5,454 nucleotides of DNA from an uncultured Phenylobacterium sp. (GTDB lineage Bacteria > Pseudomonadota > Alphaproteobacteria > Caulobacterales > Caulobacteraceae), in contig CAMFIW010000237.1 of the NCBI GenBank assembly GCA_945952355.1, positions 1 to 5,454 of the forward strand. Reading direction: 5' to 3'. A model generated the notes under the pieces. That model was given only the letters and a program-made list of their open reading frames with translations, was not told where the DNA came from and ran no database searches. Positions within the stretch are counted from its first letter, which is position 1. Every line of letters starts with the position of its first letter. Made by a program: the position numbers and the translations under genes. This document shows positions 1-5,454 of the stretch, piece by piece.

Positions 1-2185
1 GGGCGAAGGCCTTGGCGACGGGCCAGTCGAGCTTCCTGTCCATCTTCAGCGGCGTGACGACGTGTAGGCCCTTGCCGCCGGTGGTCTTGCAGAAGGCGAC
101 CAGTCCCAGGGCCTCGAGACGTGTCCGCACCGCCTTGGCCGCGGCCACCACCGTGTCGAACTCCACCTCGGGCCCGGGGTCGAGGTCGAAGACCAGCCGG
201 CCGGGGACCTCCGGCTCGCCGGGCTGGCAGTTCCAGGGATGCAGCTCCACCGCGCCGCTCTGCGCAAGCGCCGCCAGGGCCTCGACCCGGTCGACCTGGA
301 GATAAGGCGCGTGGTCTCCGGTCACCTTCACCTGGCTCAGCAGGCTGGACGCCCCCTTGCCCGCATGGCGCTGGAAAAACCGCTCGCCGTCGATCCCGTC
401 CGGGACGCGGATGATCGAACAGGGCCGCCCCTGGATGTGCGGCAGCATCCACGCGCCCACCGCCTCGAAATACCGGGCGAGTTCCAGCTTGGTGACGGGC
501 GCCGCGTCGTCCGCCGAGCGCGGCCACAGGGCCTTGTCCGGCTTGGAGATCACCACGCCCATCACCACCGAATGGGCCGGCGGCGGCCGGGATGGCGTGG
601 CGCTCGGCCTCGGTTCCGCGAGCTCGACGGCTGCCGGCGTCTCGGCCTCGACTTCCTTCGCCGGCATGTCGGCGCGTAGGCCCTTGAACGCCGCCTGCCG
701 CACATTGCCGTCGCCGGTGAAGCCCGCGAACTCGATCTCGGCCACCAGCTCCGGCCTGGCCCAGTGCAGGTTGGCCGACCGGCGCGGCTTGGCCGGGCCA
801 GCAAACGGATTCCTGTCGATCTCCCGCGCCTCCAGCTCCGGCAGCACGCGGCGCACGACGTCGCGGCCGAACCCGGTTCCGACCCGGCCCACATGCAACA
901 GCTTGCCGTCCTTGTTCACGCCGACCAGCAGAGAGCGGAGCTGGCCCACCTCGCCGATCCAGCCGCCGATCACCACCTCGTGGCCGTCCCGGCACTTGGC
1001 CTTGGTCCAGGTCTCGCTGCGGCCGGAGCGGTAGGGGGCGTCCAGCCGCTTGGACACGATGCCTTCCAGCGACATACGGCAGGCCGAGGACAGCACAGCG
1101 TCGCCGGAGGTCTCGAAGTGGTCGACATAGCGGATGCGGTCGTCCGCCGCCTTGGCCAGCAAGGCCTTCAGCGCCGCCTTTCGTTCGGCCAGCGGCAGGT
1201 CGCGCAGGTCGGCGCCGTCCTTGGCCAGCAGGTCGAAGGCGAAATAGACCAGATGCGCCGTGTCGCCGTCCGCCAGCGCCGCCTGCAGGGCCGGGAAGTC
1301 CGGCGCGCCATTGTGGTCGAGCGCCACCGCCTCGCCGTCGAGGATCGTCCCGTCGGGCAGGCTCTCGGCGGCTTGCGCGATCTCCGGGAAGCGGCCGGTC
1401 CAGTCCAGACCCTTGCGCGTACGGACCACCGTCGCGCCGTCCCCGACGCGGACCTGCAGCCGGTAGCCGTCGAACTTCACCTCATGCACCCAGCCCGCGC
1501 CTCCGGGCGGCCGGTCCACCGACCGGCAGAGCTGCGGGGCGATGAAGTCCGGCGCGGCCTTCGAGCCTTCGTGCATGAACGGCCGTGGCTTGGGGCCCAT
1601 GCCTTCCGCGATCGTCTTCATCTCCCGGCCCGAGGCCACTGAGCTGTCATTGTCCTCCAGCAGAGCGTCGTCGTCCCCCTCATGGGCGTAGGCGTCGTGG
1701 TGCTTGATCAGCAACCAGTTGTTTCGCTTGCCGCGCTCGCGGTCCTTTTTCATCCGTATAAGGACGAAACCGCCGCGCAGCCGCTCACCCTCCAGCACGA
1801 TCTTGAGATCGCCCTTCCTCAGGCCCTCGCGCGGATCGGTCCCGGGCTCCGGCGCCCAGTAGCCACGGTCCCACAGCATTACCGTGCCGCCGCCGTACTG
1901 TCCCTCAGGGATCGTGCCTTCGAAGTCGCCATAGTCGAGCGGGTGGTCCTCGACCTCCACCGCCAGACGGCGAACCTTCGGGTCCAGCGACGGGCCCTTG
2001 GTCACCGCCCAGGACTTGAACACCCCGTCGAGCTCCAGGCGGAAGTCGTAGTGCAGCCGCGTCGCCTCGTGCTTCTGGACCACGAAGCGCAGGCGGTCCG
2101 CGGCGCGCGGCGCTTCGCGCCCGCTCGGCTCGGCGGTCTTCGAGAAGTCGCGGATCGACTGGTAGCGGGCGAGCTTTCCGGCCAT
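1..2185 (-). CDS. ligD: ATP-dependent DNA ligase D (LigD), multidomain NHEJ ligase; 3' end cut by window edge
   Basis: Seals and processes broken DNA ends with Ku in bacterial non-homologous end joining. The frame is open for 728 codons from the ATG at 2183-2185 to the left edge. Domain order is phosphoesterase (about residues 10-163), acidic linker (164-205), adenylating ligase plus OB fold (about 206-509), Pro/Ala/Glu-rich linker (510-539) and polymerase/primase (540 to edge). The phosphoesterase keeps H39, H45, D47, R49, K63, R73, H81 and Y85, each three positions below the remembered Pseudomonas LigD active-site numbering, which supports the chosen start. The ligase has the KFDG motif with adenylated lysine K237, plus R242, E285, EGIVSK (374-379) and TWTKAK (K395, K397). 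The polymerase shows the metal-binding DLD pair D667/D669 and GGKGLH ending at H708. The third catalytic acid would lie outside the window, and probably about 100 residues are missing. The order is the Pseudomonas type, not the polymerase-first mycobacterial type. No Ku gene is visible. A GAGG Shine-Dalgarno lies 9 nt before the ATG. Confidence 0.96.
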   Translation of the reverse strand, partial: MAGKLARYQSIRDFSKTAEPSGREAPRAADRLRFVVQKHEATRLHYDFRLELDGVFKSWAVTKGPSLDPKVRRLAVEVEDHPLDYGDFEGTIPEGQYGGGTVMLWDRGYWAPEPGTDPREGLRKGDLKIVLEGERLRGGFVLIRMKKDRERGKRNNWLLIKHHDAYAHEGDDDALLEDNDSSVASGREMKTIAEGMGPKPRPFMHEGSKAAPDFIAPQLCRSVDRPPGGAGWVHEVKFDGYRLQVRVGDGATVVRTRKGLDWTGRFPEIAQAAESLPDGTILDGEAVALDHNGAPDFPALQAALADGDTAHLVYFAFDLLAKDGADLRDLPLAERKAALKALLAKAADDRIRYVDHFETSGDAVLSSACRMSLEGIVSKRLDAPYRSGRSETWTKAKCRDGHEVVIGGWIGEVGQLRSLLVGVNKDGKLLHVGRVGTGFGRDVVRRVLPELEAREIDRNPFAGPAKPRRSANLHWARPELVAEIEFAGFTGDGNVRQAAFKGLRADMPAKEVEAETPAAVELAEPRPSATPSRPPPAHSVVMGVVISKPDKALWPRSADDAAPVTKLELARYFEAVGAWMLPHIQGRPCSIIRVPDGIDGERFFQRHAGKGASSLLSQVKVTGDHAPYLQVDRVEALAALAQSGAVELHPWNCQPGEPEVPGRLVFDLDPGPEVEFDTVVAAAKAVRTRLEALGLVAFCKTTGGKGLHVVTPLKMDRKLDWPVAKAFA

Positions 2186-2193
2186 GGGGAGCG

Positions 2194-2197
2194 CCTC
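2194..2197 (-). promoter_or_regulatory. Ribosome-binding site of ligD
   Basis: On the minus strand GAGG precedes the ligD ATG with a 9-nt spacer. It is the only Shine-Dalgarno-like stretch close to this start, and the start also agrees with alignment of the phosphoesterase active-site residues. Confidence 0.6.
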
Positions 2198-2266
2198 GTG
2201 CGACGGACATCATGGAACGGGAGTCTCAGCGTGCGAACCGGCAATTGGCTCCGTTCGTTGGATATG

Positions 2267-2279
2267 GCCCGCTGCGGGC
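2267..2279. repeat. GC-rich palindrome abutting the candidate zwf -35 element
   Basis: GCCCGC and GCGGGC are perfect inverted arms of 6 bp around a single central T at 2273. The right arm ends one base before the candidate zwf -35 element. The left arm overlaps the weak -10-like match on the ligD side. It could be an operator serving either gene, or a chance arrangement in GC-rich DNA. Confidence 0.45.
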
Positions 2280-2310
2280 TTGACGCGGAGCGGGCGAACG
2301 CGGCTATGCG
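2280..2310 (+). promoter_or_regulatory. Candidate housekeeping sigma promoter of zwf
   Basis: TTGACGC at 2280-2286 matches the alphaproteobacterial -35 consensus TTGACGS. GCTATGCG at 2303-2310 partly matches the Caulobacter -10 consensus GCTANAWC, with GCTA intact. The 16-nt gap between the two blocks is a little longer than the 10-14 nt usual for that consensus, though the -35 to -10 hexamer distance is close to normal. Initiation would fall near 2315, leaving a leader of roughly 35 nt before zwf. This is a consensus match read by eye. Confidence 0.5.
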
Positions 2311-2336
2311 GTCGCACGAGCCTTCACGCCTGACGC

Positions 2337-2342
2337 AAGGGA
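2337..2342 (+). promoter_or_regulatory. Ribosome-binding site of zwf
   Basis: AAGGGA ends 7 nt before the ATG at 2350-2352. It fixes the start that also places the N-terminal nucleotide-binding motif at residues 13-20, as expected for the family. Confidence 0.65.
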
Positions 2343-2349
2343 TTGCCCG

Positions 2350-3810
2350 ATGGCCGACGCCCCCCTCGCCGACGTGATCGTCCTCTTCGGCGGCACCGGC
2401 GATCTCGCCCAGAAGATGCTGTTCCCGTCGCTCTATTTCCTCGACGCCGACGGGTTCCTGGCGCCTGAATTCAGGATCATCGCCACGGCGCGGGCCCATG
2501 GAGACACCGCCTCCTTCGTCCAACAGACGCGCAAGGGCGTGGAGGCGCGGGGGCCGGTGACCGAGGAGGCCTGGGCGCGGTTCGCCGCCCGCTTCGAGTA
2601 CGTCGAGGGCGACGCCACCACCGACGAGGGCGCGGAGAAGATCCGGAAGGCGATCGGCGCGGCCAAGGCGCCGATCTTCTACCTCTCGCTGTCGCCAAGC
2701 CTCTATATCCGGGTCTGCCGGGCGCTCGGCCACTCCGGTCTCGCCACGCCGGGGAGCCGCATCGTGCTGGAGAAGCCGATCGGCCGCGACCTCGAGAGCT
2801 CGAAGGAGATCAACGCCGTCCTGGCCGAGGTCTTTCCCGAGGAGCACGTCTTCCGCATCGACCACTATCTGGGCAAGGAAACCGTCCAGAACCTGCTGGC
2901 GCTGCGCTTCGCCAACACGCTGTTCGAGCCGCTGTGGAACAACCTTACCATCGACCACGTCCAAATCACCGTGGCCGAGACCGAAGGCGTCGGCGACCGC
3001 TGGCCCTACTACGATGAATACGGCGCGCTGCGGGACATGCTGCAGAACCACATGCTGCAGCTCCTCTGCCTGGTCGCCATGGAGCCGCCGTCCGACATGG
3101 AGCCGGACTCGGTCCGCAACGAGAAGGTCAAGGTGCTGCGCTCGTTGCGGCCCTTCACCCGCGCCGACGTGGCGCACAATTCGGTCCGCGGCCAATACAC
3201 GGTCGGAGTGGTCGCGGGTCGTGAGGCCAAGGCCTACGAGGCCGAGCGCGGCGAGCCCTCCGACACCGAGACCTTCGCCGCGCTGCGCGTCGACATCGAC
3301 AACTGGCGCTGGGCCGGCGTCCCCTTCTTCCTGCGCACTGGCAAGCGGCTGCCCGACCGGCGCACCCAGATCGTCATCCAGTTCAAGGGCGTTCCGCACT
3401 CGATCTTCGGCGACGGCGCCGAGGCCGACTTGGTCGCCAACCGCCTGATCATCGATCTGCAGCCGGACGAGGACATCGAGCTGTTGCTGATGAACAAGGC
3501 GCCCGGCCTGTCGCGAGGCGGCATGCGTCTGCAATCCCTGCCGCTGTCGCTGTCGCTGCTGAAGAGCTACGAGGGCCCCAACGCGCGCCGGCGCATCGCC
3601 TACGAGCGGTTGCTGCTCGATGTGATCCACGGCAACTCGACGCTCTTTGTCCGTCGCGACGAGGTGGAGCAGGCTTGGCGCTGGGTCGATGGCGTCGCTG
3701 CCGCTTGGGCCGACGCCGGCATGGCGCCCAAACCCTATGCGGCCGGAAGCTGGGGCCCCGCCGGCGCCTTCGCCCTTATCGAGCGCTCCGAGCGGGTCTG
3801 GAACGACTAG
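2350..3810 (+). CDS. zwf: Glucose-6-phosphate 1-dehydrogenase
   Basis: Oxidises glucose 6-phosphate to 6-phosphogluconolactone in the cytoplasm, reducing NADP+ (or NAD+); the first step of the oxidative pentose-phosphate and Entner-Doudoroff routes. The product has 486 residues, normal for the family (about 490). The Rossmann motif FGGTGDLA lies at 13-20. R48 follows the second strand, where an arginine usually contacts the NADP 2'-phosphate. EKPIGRD (141-147) carries K142. RIDHYLGKE (169-177) carries H172, Y173 and K176. E210, D229 and catalytic H234 follow. These sit six positions below the remembered Leuconostoc mesenteroides enzyme numbers (148, 178, 179, 182, 216, 235, 240), so the active site looks intact. 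FFLRTGKRLP (326-335) and the C-terminal AGSWGP motif are also typical. It stands alone: no pgl, edd or eda lies within the window, although zwf is often grouped with these. It converges on the downstream hydrolase with 2 bp between the stops. It could be one of several zwf copies. Confidence 0.97.
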   Translation: MADAPLADVIVLFGGTGDLAQKMLFPSLYFLDADGFLAPEFRIIATARAHGDTASFVQQTRKGVEARGPVTEEAWARFAARFEYVEGDATTDEGAEKIRKAIGAAKAPIFYLSLSPSLYIRVCRALGHSGLATPGSRIVLEKPIGRDLESSKEINAVLAEVFPEEHVFRIDHYLGKETVQNLLALRFANTLFEPLWNNLTIDHVQITVAETEGVGDRWPYYDEYGALRDMLQNHMLQLLCLVAMEPPSDMEPDSVRNEKVKVLRSLRPFTRADVAHNSVRGQYTVGVVAGREAKAYEAERGEPSDTETFAALRVDIDNWRWAGVPFFLRTGKRLPDRRTQIVIQFKGVPHSIFGDGAEADLVANRLIIDLQPDEDIELLLMNKAPGLSRGGMRLQSLPLSLSLLKSYEGPNARRRIAYERLLLDVIHGNSTLFVRRDEVEQAWRWVDGVAAAWADAGMAPKPYAAGSWGPAGAFALIERSERVWND

Positions 3811-3816
3811 GCCTAG
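3807..3816. repeat. 10-bp perfect palindrome containing both convergent stop codons
   Basis: CTAGGCCTAG reads the same on both strands. It contains the TAG of zwf (3808-3810) and, on the minus strand, the TAG of the hydrolase (3813-3815), with only GC between them. It has no loop and no T tract, so it is not a typical intrinsic terminator, and none is visible on either side. Confidence 0.9.
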
Positions 3817-4706
3817 CCTCTTAGCGCGAACGCCACCGCCCGTCCGAGCGAGGCGGCCACGACCGTCATATGGTCTTCCGCCTCGAAGCACTGGAAGCGC
3901 ACGACATAGCCTTCAGGGCCTTTCAGGGCGGCCAAGCGATCGGCGAGCTCGCGTGCATTGTCGACCATCCGGGCCTCGGCCAGCAGCTTGGCCATCTCCT
4001 CGATCGTCATCATCGGTGGCGCGGTGCGCGGCGGGTCCTGCTCTGTCGCCCCGATCATAACCAGCACACGTGGCGCAATCTCGCCCGCCTCCACCCGCGC
4101 GCTGAACGCGGCCTCCTGGGCCAGCACCGCGCGGCTGTTCCACCAGATCGACGGGCTCGACAGCGCATAGGTGCGGAAGGCCTCCGGATGGCGGTAAAGG
4201 ACCTCCAGCCCGAACAGCCCGCCCAACGAATGGCCGTACAGGGTCTGGTTCGCGGGATCGACCGGGTAGTCCGCCGCGATGCGCGGCCGCAGTTCCTCCG
4301 TCAGGAACCGGAAGAATTCCTCCGCGCCGCCATAGTTCTCCGCCTGCGGCGGCGGCAGGCCGGGCTGAGGACGGATCGCCTCCAGGGGCGTCGGCGGCGT
4401 CAGGTCGCGCGTGCGCAGGAACATGGCGCTCAGCCGGTCGTCGTCCGCCGTCGGATAGCCTACCCCGACCACAAGGGCAGATGCCCCGCCGGTCAGGCCC
4501 ATGGCCCCGCTCATGGTCGCGGCGATGGCGAAGGTCAGGCTCGCATCACTCGTCACGATCACCGGATAGCCGGCCTCGGGCGGGGGGCCGAATGGCTTGA
4601 ACACCCAGACGCGATAGGTCCGCCCGGCGATCTTCGAGGCCATGTCGAACCGCACCGAGTTCGGAAGGCTCGCCGGTTCGGGCGCGGTCAGGGTCTCGGC
4701 GGTCAT
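3813..4706 (-). CDS. Alpha/beta hydrolase, Fes/IroE-like (COG2819-type) esterase
   Basis: Predicted serine esterase of 297 residues; the substrate cannot be told from sequence. The nucleophile motif is GHSLGG, with S160. H279 in EAEDHM near the C-terminus is the likely catalytic histidine, and E222 or D224 in GATEQD is a candidate acid after a late beta strand. Family landmarks run in order: a beta-rich N-terminus with YRVWVFKP (31-38), GVGYPT (81-86), RTRDLTPP (98-105), GGAEEFFRFL (126-135) and SPSIWWN (184-190). This layout matches esterases related to the enterochelin/ferric-siderophore hydrolases, many of which act on other esters. No signal peptide or membrane segment is seen at the N-terminus, so a cytoplasmic location is likely. 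No siderophore biosynthesis or uptake gene is nearby. The ATG at 4704-4706 has a GAGG Shine-Dalgarno 7 nt upstream that can be buried in a hairpin. The family call is strong; a specific function is not supported. Confidence 0.9.
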   Translation of the reverse strand: MTAETLTAPEPASLPNSVRFDMASKIAGRTYRVWVFKPFGPPPEAGYPVIVTSDASLTFAIAATMSGAMGLTGGASALVVGVGYPTADDDRLSAMFLRTRDLTPPTPLEAIRPQPGLPPPQAENYGGAEEFFRFLTEELRPRIAADYPVDPANQTLYGHSLGGLFGLEVLYRHPEAFRTYALSSPSIWWNSRAVLAQEAAFSARVEAGEIAPRVLVMIGATEQDPPRTAPPMMTIEEMAKLLAEARMVDNARELADRLAALKGPEGYVVRFQCFEAEDHMTVVAASLGRAVAFALRG

Positions 4707-4712
4707 GACGGT

Positions 4713-4741
4713 TCCTCGGCTCCTTTCGGTCTAGCCGAGAA
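4713..4741 (-). promoter_or_regulatory. Inverted repeat in the hydrolase leader that could mask its Shine-Dalgarno
   Basis: Read as minus-strand RNA, UUCUCGGCU (4741 to 4733) pairs with AGCCGAGGA (4721 to 4713). This gives a 9-bp stem with one G-U wobble and an 11-nt loop, and it buries the GAGG ribosome-binding site. Alternatively the arms may be a protein-binding site on DNA. A -10-like GCTAGACC (4735 to 4728, seven of eight consensus positions, no clear -35) overlaps the left arm and loop; if it is a true promoter the left arm would not be transcribed. Confidence 0.45.
4714..4717 (-). promoter_or_regulatory. Ribosome-binding site of the hydrolase
   Basis: GAGG on the minus strand lies 7 nt before the ATG. 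A second purine run, AAAGGAG (4720-4726), is 13 nt away, too far to be the preferred site. The GAGG falls inside the 3' arm of an inverted repeat described separately. Confidence 0.6.
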
Positions 4742-4812
4742 TTCCCGATCCGGGTTCGCTTGCGAAGGGGATTCCGCCAGGGCGCGGAATGGGCCATGAA
4801 GGGCCGCCCTCG

Positions 4813-4818
4813 AAGGAG
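4813..4818 (+). promoter_or_regulatory. Strong Shine-Dalgarno that selects the GTG start of pyk
   Basis: AAGGAG ends 6 nt before the GTG at 4825-4827. This decides the start in favour of GTG over an in-frame ATG at 4789-4791, which would add 12 residues, has no comparable ribosome-binding site and would place this AAGGAG inside the coding region. Confidence 0.8.
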
Positions 4819-4824
4819 AGCTCC

Positions 4825-5454
4825 GTGATCCGCGAACGCCGCGCCCGCATCGTCGCCACGCTCGGTCCAGCCAGCCGCGCCCCTGCTCAGGTGATCGCGC
4901 TCGCCCGCGCCGGCGCCGACGTGTTCCGGGTGAACTTCAGCCATGGCGGCCATCCCGACCATGCCCGGACCATCGCCGCCGTCCGCGCCGCCGAGGAAGA
5001 GGTCGGCCGTCCGCTAGCTGTCCTCGCCGACCTGCAGGGTCCCAAGCTGCGGCTGGGCGAGTTCGCCGACGGCCGGGTGCGGCTGAAGGCTGGCCAGGAC
5101 TTCCGTCTCGACCGTGACCCGACGCCCGGCGACGCCTCGCGCGTCTGCGTGCCCCACGCCGAGATCTTCGCCGCCCTCAAGCCCGGCGCCGACATCCTGC
5201 TCGACGACGGCAAGGTGCGGCTCAAGGTCGGCCGCTGCGGCCCGGACTTCGCCGAGACCATCGTGATCGGCGGCGAGGCGCTCAGCGACCACAAGGGCCT
5301 GAACCTTCCCCGCCTGACCATCCCAATCCCGGCCCTGACGGCGAAGGATCGCGCCGACCTCGACTTCGCGCTCAGCCAGGGCGTCGACTGGGTGGCGCTT
5401 TCCTTCGTCCAGCGCGCCGCCGACATGGCGGAACTGCGCCAGATCGTACAGGGC
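4825..5454 (+). CDS. pyk: Pyruvate kinase, N-terminal 210 residues; cut by window edge
   Basis: Transfers phosphate from phosphoenolpyruvate to ADP, giving pyruvate and ATP at the end of glycolysis and of the Entner-Doudoroff pathway; cytoplasmic. The visible part covers the start of the catalytic barrel, the inserted B domain (about 73-168) and the return to the barrel. Motifs seen: IVATLGPAS (9-17), FRVNFSHG (34-41) with R35, N37 and S39 for substrate and ion binding, ADLQGPKLRLG (68-78), LLDDGK (125-130) and LTAKDRADLDFAL (171-183) followed by DWVALSFVQ (188-196). The KIE/KIEN active-site segment, the rest of the barrel and the C-terminal regulatory domain lie beyond the edge; full length should be around 470-480 residues. 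The residues around 70-77 match the potassium-independent class. The start is GTG, placed by a strong AAGGAG site and by the short N-terminus before IVATLGPAS. A 10-codon frame ends across this start. Confidence 0.97.
   Translation, partial: MIRERRARIVATLGPASRAPAQVIALARAGADVFRVNFSHGGHPDHARTIAAVRAAEEEVGRPLAVLADLQGPKLRLGEFADGRVRLKAGQDFRLDRDPTPGDASRVCVPHAEIFAALKPGADILLDDGKVRLKVGRCGPDFAETIVIGGEALSDHKGLNLPRLTIPIPALTAKDRADLDFALSQGVDWVALSFVQRAADMAELRQIVQG

Larger units (their letters stand above)
2186..2349. other. Divergent ligD-zwf intergenic region
   Basis: These 164 bp separate two genes transcribed away from each other, so promoters for both should lie here. A fair zwf promoter candidate and a GC-rich palindrome are listed separately. 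For ligD the best -10-like match is GCCATATC on the minus strand at 2261-2268, which fits seven of eight positions of the Caulobacter GCTANAWC element. It has no convincing -35 partner, so I do not annotate it as a promoter. No small gene, RNA or terminator is evident. Confidence 0.7.
4707..4824. other. Divergent hydrolase-pyk intergenic region
   Basis: These 118 bp must hold, or adjoin, the promoters of both flanking genes. Besides the leader hairpin there is a small inverted repeat, TTCGC and GCGAA with a TT spacer at 4755-4766, and a 4-bp-arm repeat CCCG-ATC-CGGG at 4744-4754. I cannot pick out a convincing -35/-10 pair for pyk. No RNA gene or terminator is evident. Confidence 0.65.

Noticed and set aside
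764..1642. Plus-strand open frame of 292 codons opposite ligD
   Set aside because: It is antisense to the ligase domain, which has all its motifs. The translation is rich in Arg, Gln, Val and His with no domain, typical of GC-rich shadow frames.
2234..2257. Inverted repeat CGAAC / GTTCG with a 14-nt gap in the ligD-zwf region
   Set aside because: The arms are only 5 bp and the pairing does not extend inward or outward; this is expected by chance.
2186..2349. LexA (SOS) box in front of ligD
   Set aside because: The alphaproteobacterial pattern GTTC-N7-GTTC was looked for on both strands. GTTC/GAAC words occur but none has the required spacing.
3790..3860. Intrinsic terminator between zwf and the hydrolase
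   Set aside because: There is no stem-loop followed by a T tract on either strand. The only palindrome lacks a loop.
2002..3891. Minus-strand open frame of 629 codons running opposite zwf and across the ligD start
   Set aside because: It lies antisense to the well-supported zwf and overlaps the ligD 5' end. Its translation is a low-complexity mix rich in Arg, Gly, Val, Asp, Leu and Gln with no recognisable family, as expected for the mirror frame of a GC-rich gene.
4755..4766. TTCGC-TT-GCGAA as an operator for pyk
   Set aside because: The symmetry is real but short, matches no regulator site I know and cannot be placed relative to a recognisable pyk promoter. It is mentioned in the intergenic entry only.
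3870..4799. Plus-strand open frame of 309 codons opposite the hydrolase
   Set aside because: The minus-strand hydrolase has a clear catalytic serine motif and family landmarks. The opposite frame has none and runs into the pyk leader.

Overview
The window is compact, very GC-rich bacterial chromosome. Codon third positions are almost all G or C, and this opens long spurious frames opposite the real genes. Protein features point to an alphaproteobacterium, plausibly of the Caulobacterales (Caulobacter/Phenylobacterium type): the pyruvate kinase is of the DLQGPK type, the LigD has the order phosphoesterase-ligase-polymerase, and one candidate promoter resembles the Caulobacter housekeeping consensus. 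The taxonomic placement is inference; no rRNA or other marker gene is present.

Layout, left to right. (1) Positions 1-2185, minus strand: ligD, the multidomain DNA repair ligase of bacterial non-homologous end joining. It is cut by the left edge, so the last part of the polymerase domain is missing. (2) Positions 2186-2349: a 164-bp divergent intergenic region with a candidate promoter for the rightward gene and a short GC-rich palindrome. (3) Positions 2350-3810, plus strand: zwf, complete glucose-6-phosphate dehydrogenase. (4) Positions 3813-4706, minus strand: an alpha/beta hydrolase related to the Fes/IroE-type (COG2819-like) esterases, convergent with zwf and separated from it by only 2 bp. 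(5) Positions 4707-4824: a 118-bp divergent intergenic region, including an inverted repeat that could fold over the hydrolase ribosome-binding site. (6) Positions 4825-5454, plus strand: pyk, the first 210 codons of pyruvate kinase, cut by the right edge.

The genes alternate strands (-, +, -, +), so there is no operon here and each gene needs its own promoter. Two encode central carbon metabolism: Zwf feeds hexose phosphate into the Entner-Doudoroff or pentose-phosphate route and makes NADPH, and Pyk makes ATP and pyruvate at the end of glycolysis or the Entner-Doudoroff pathway. LigD is a DNA-repair enzyme and the hydrolase has no clear link to either. I see no mobile element, CRISPR array, RNA gene or clear new system. 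The most useful observations are the potassium-independent signature of the pyruvate kinase, the hairpin over the hydrolase Shine-Dalgarno sequence, the palindrome beside the zwf promoter and the palindromic double stop between zwf and the hydrolase.
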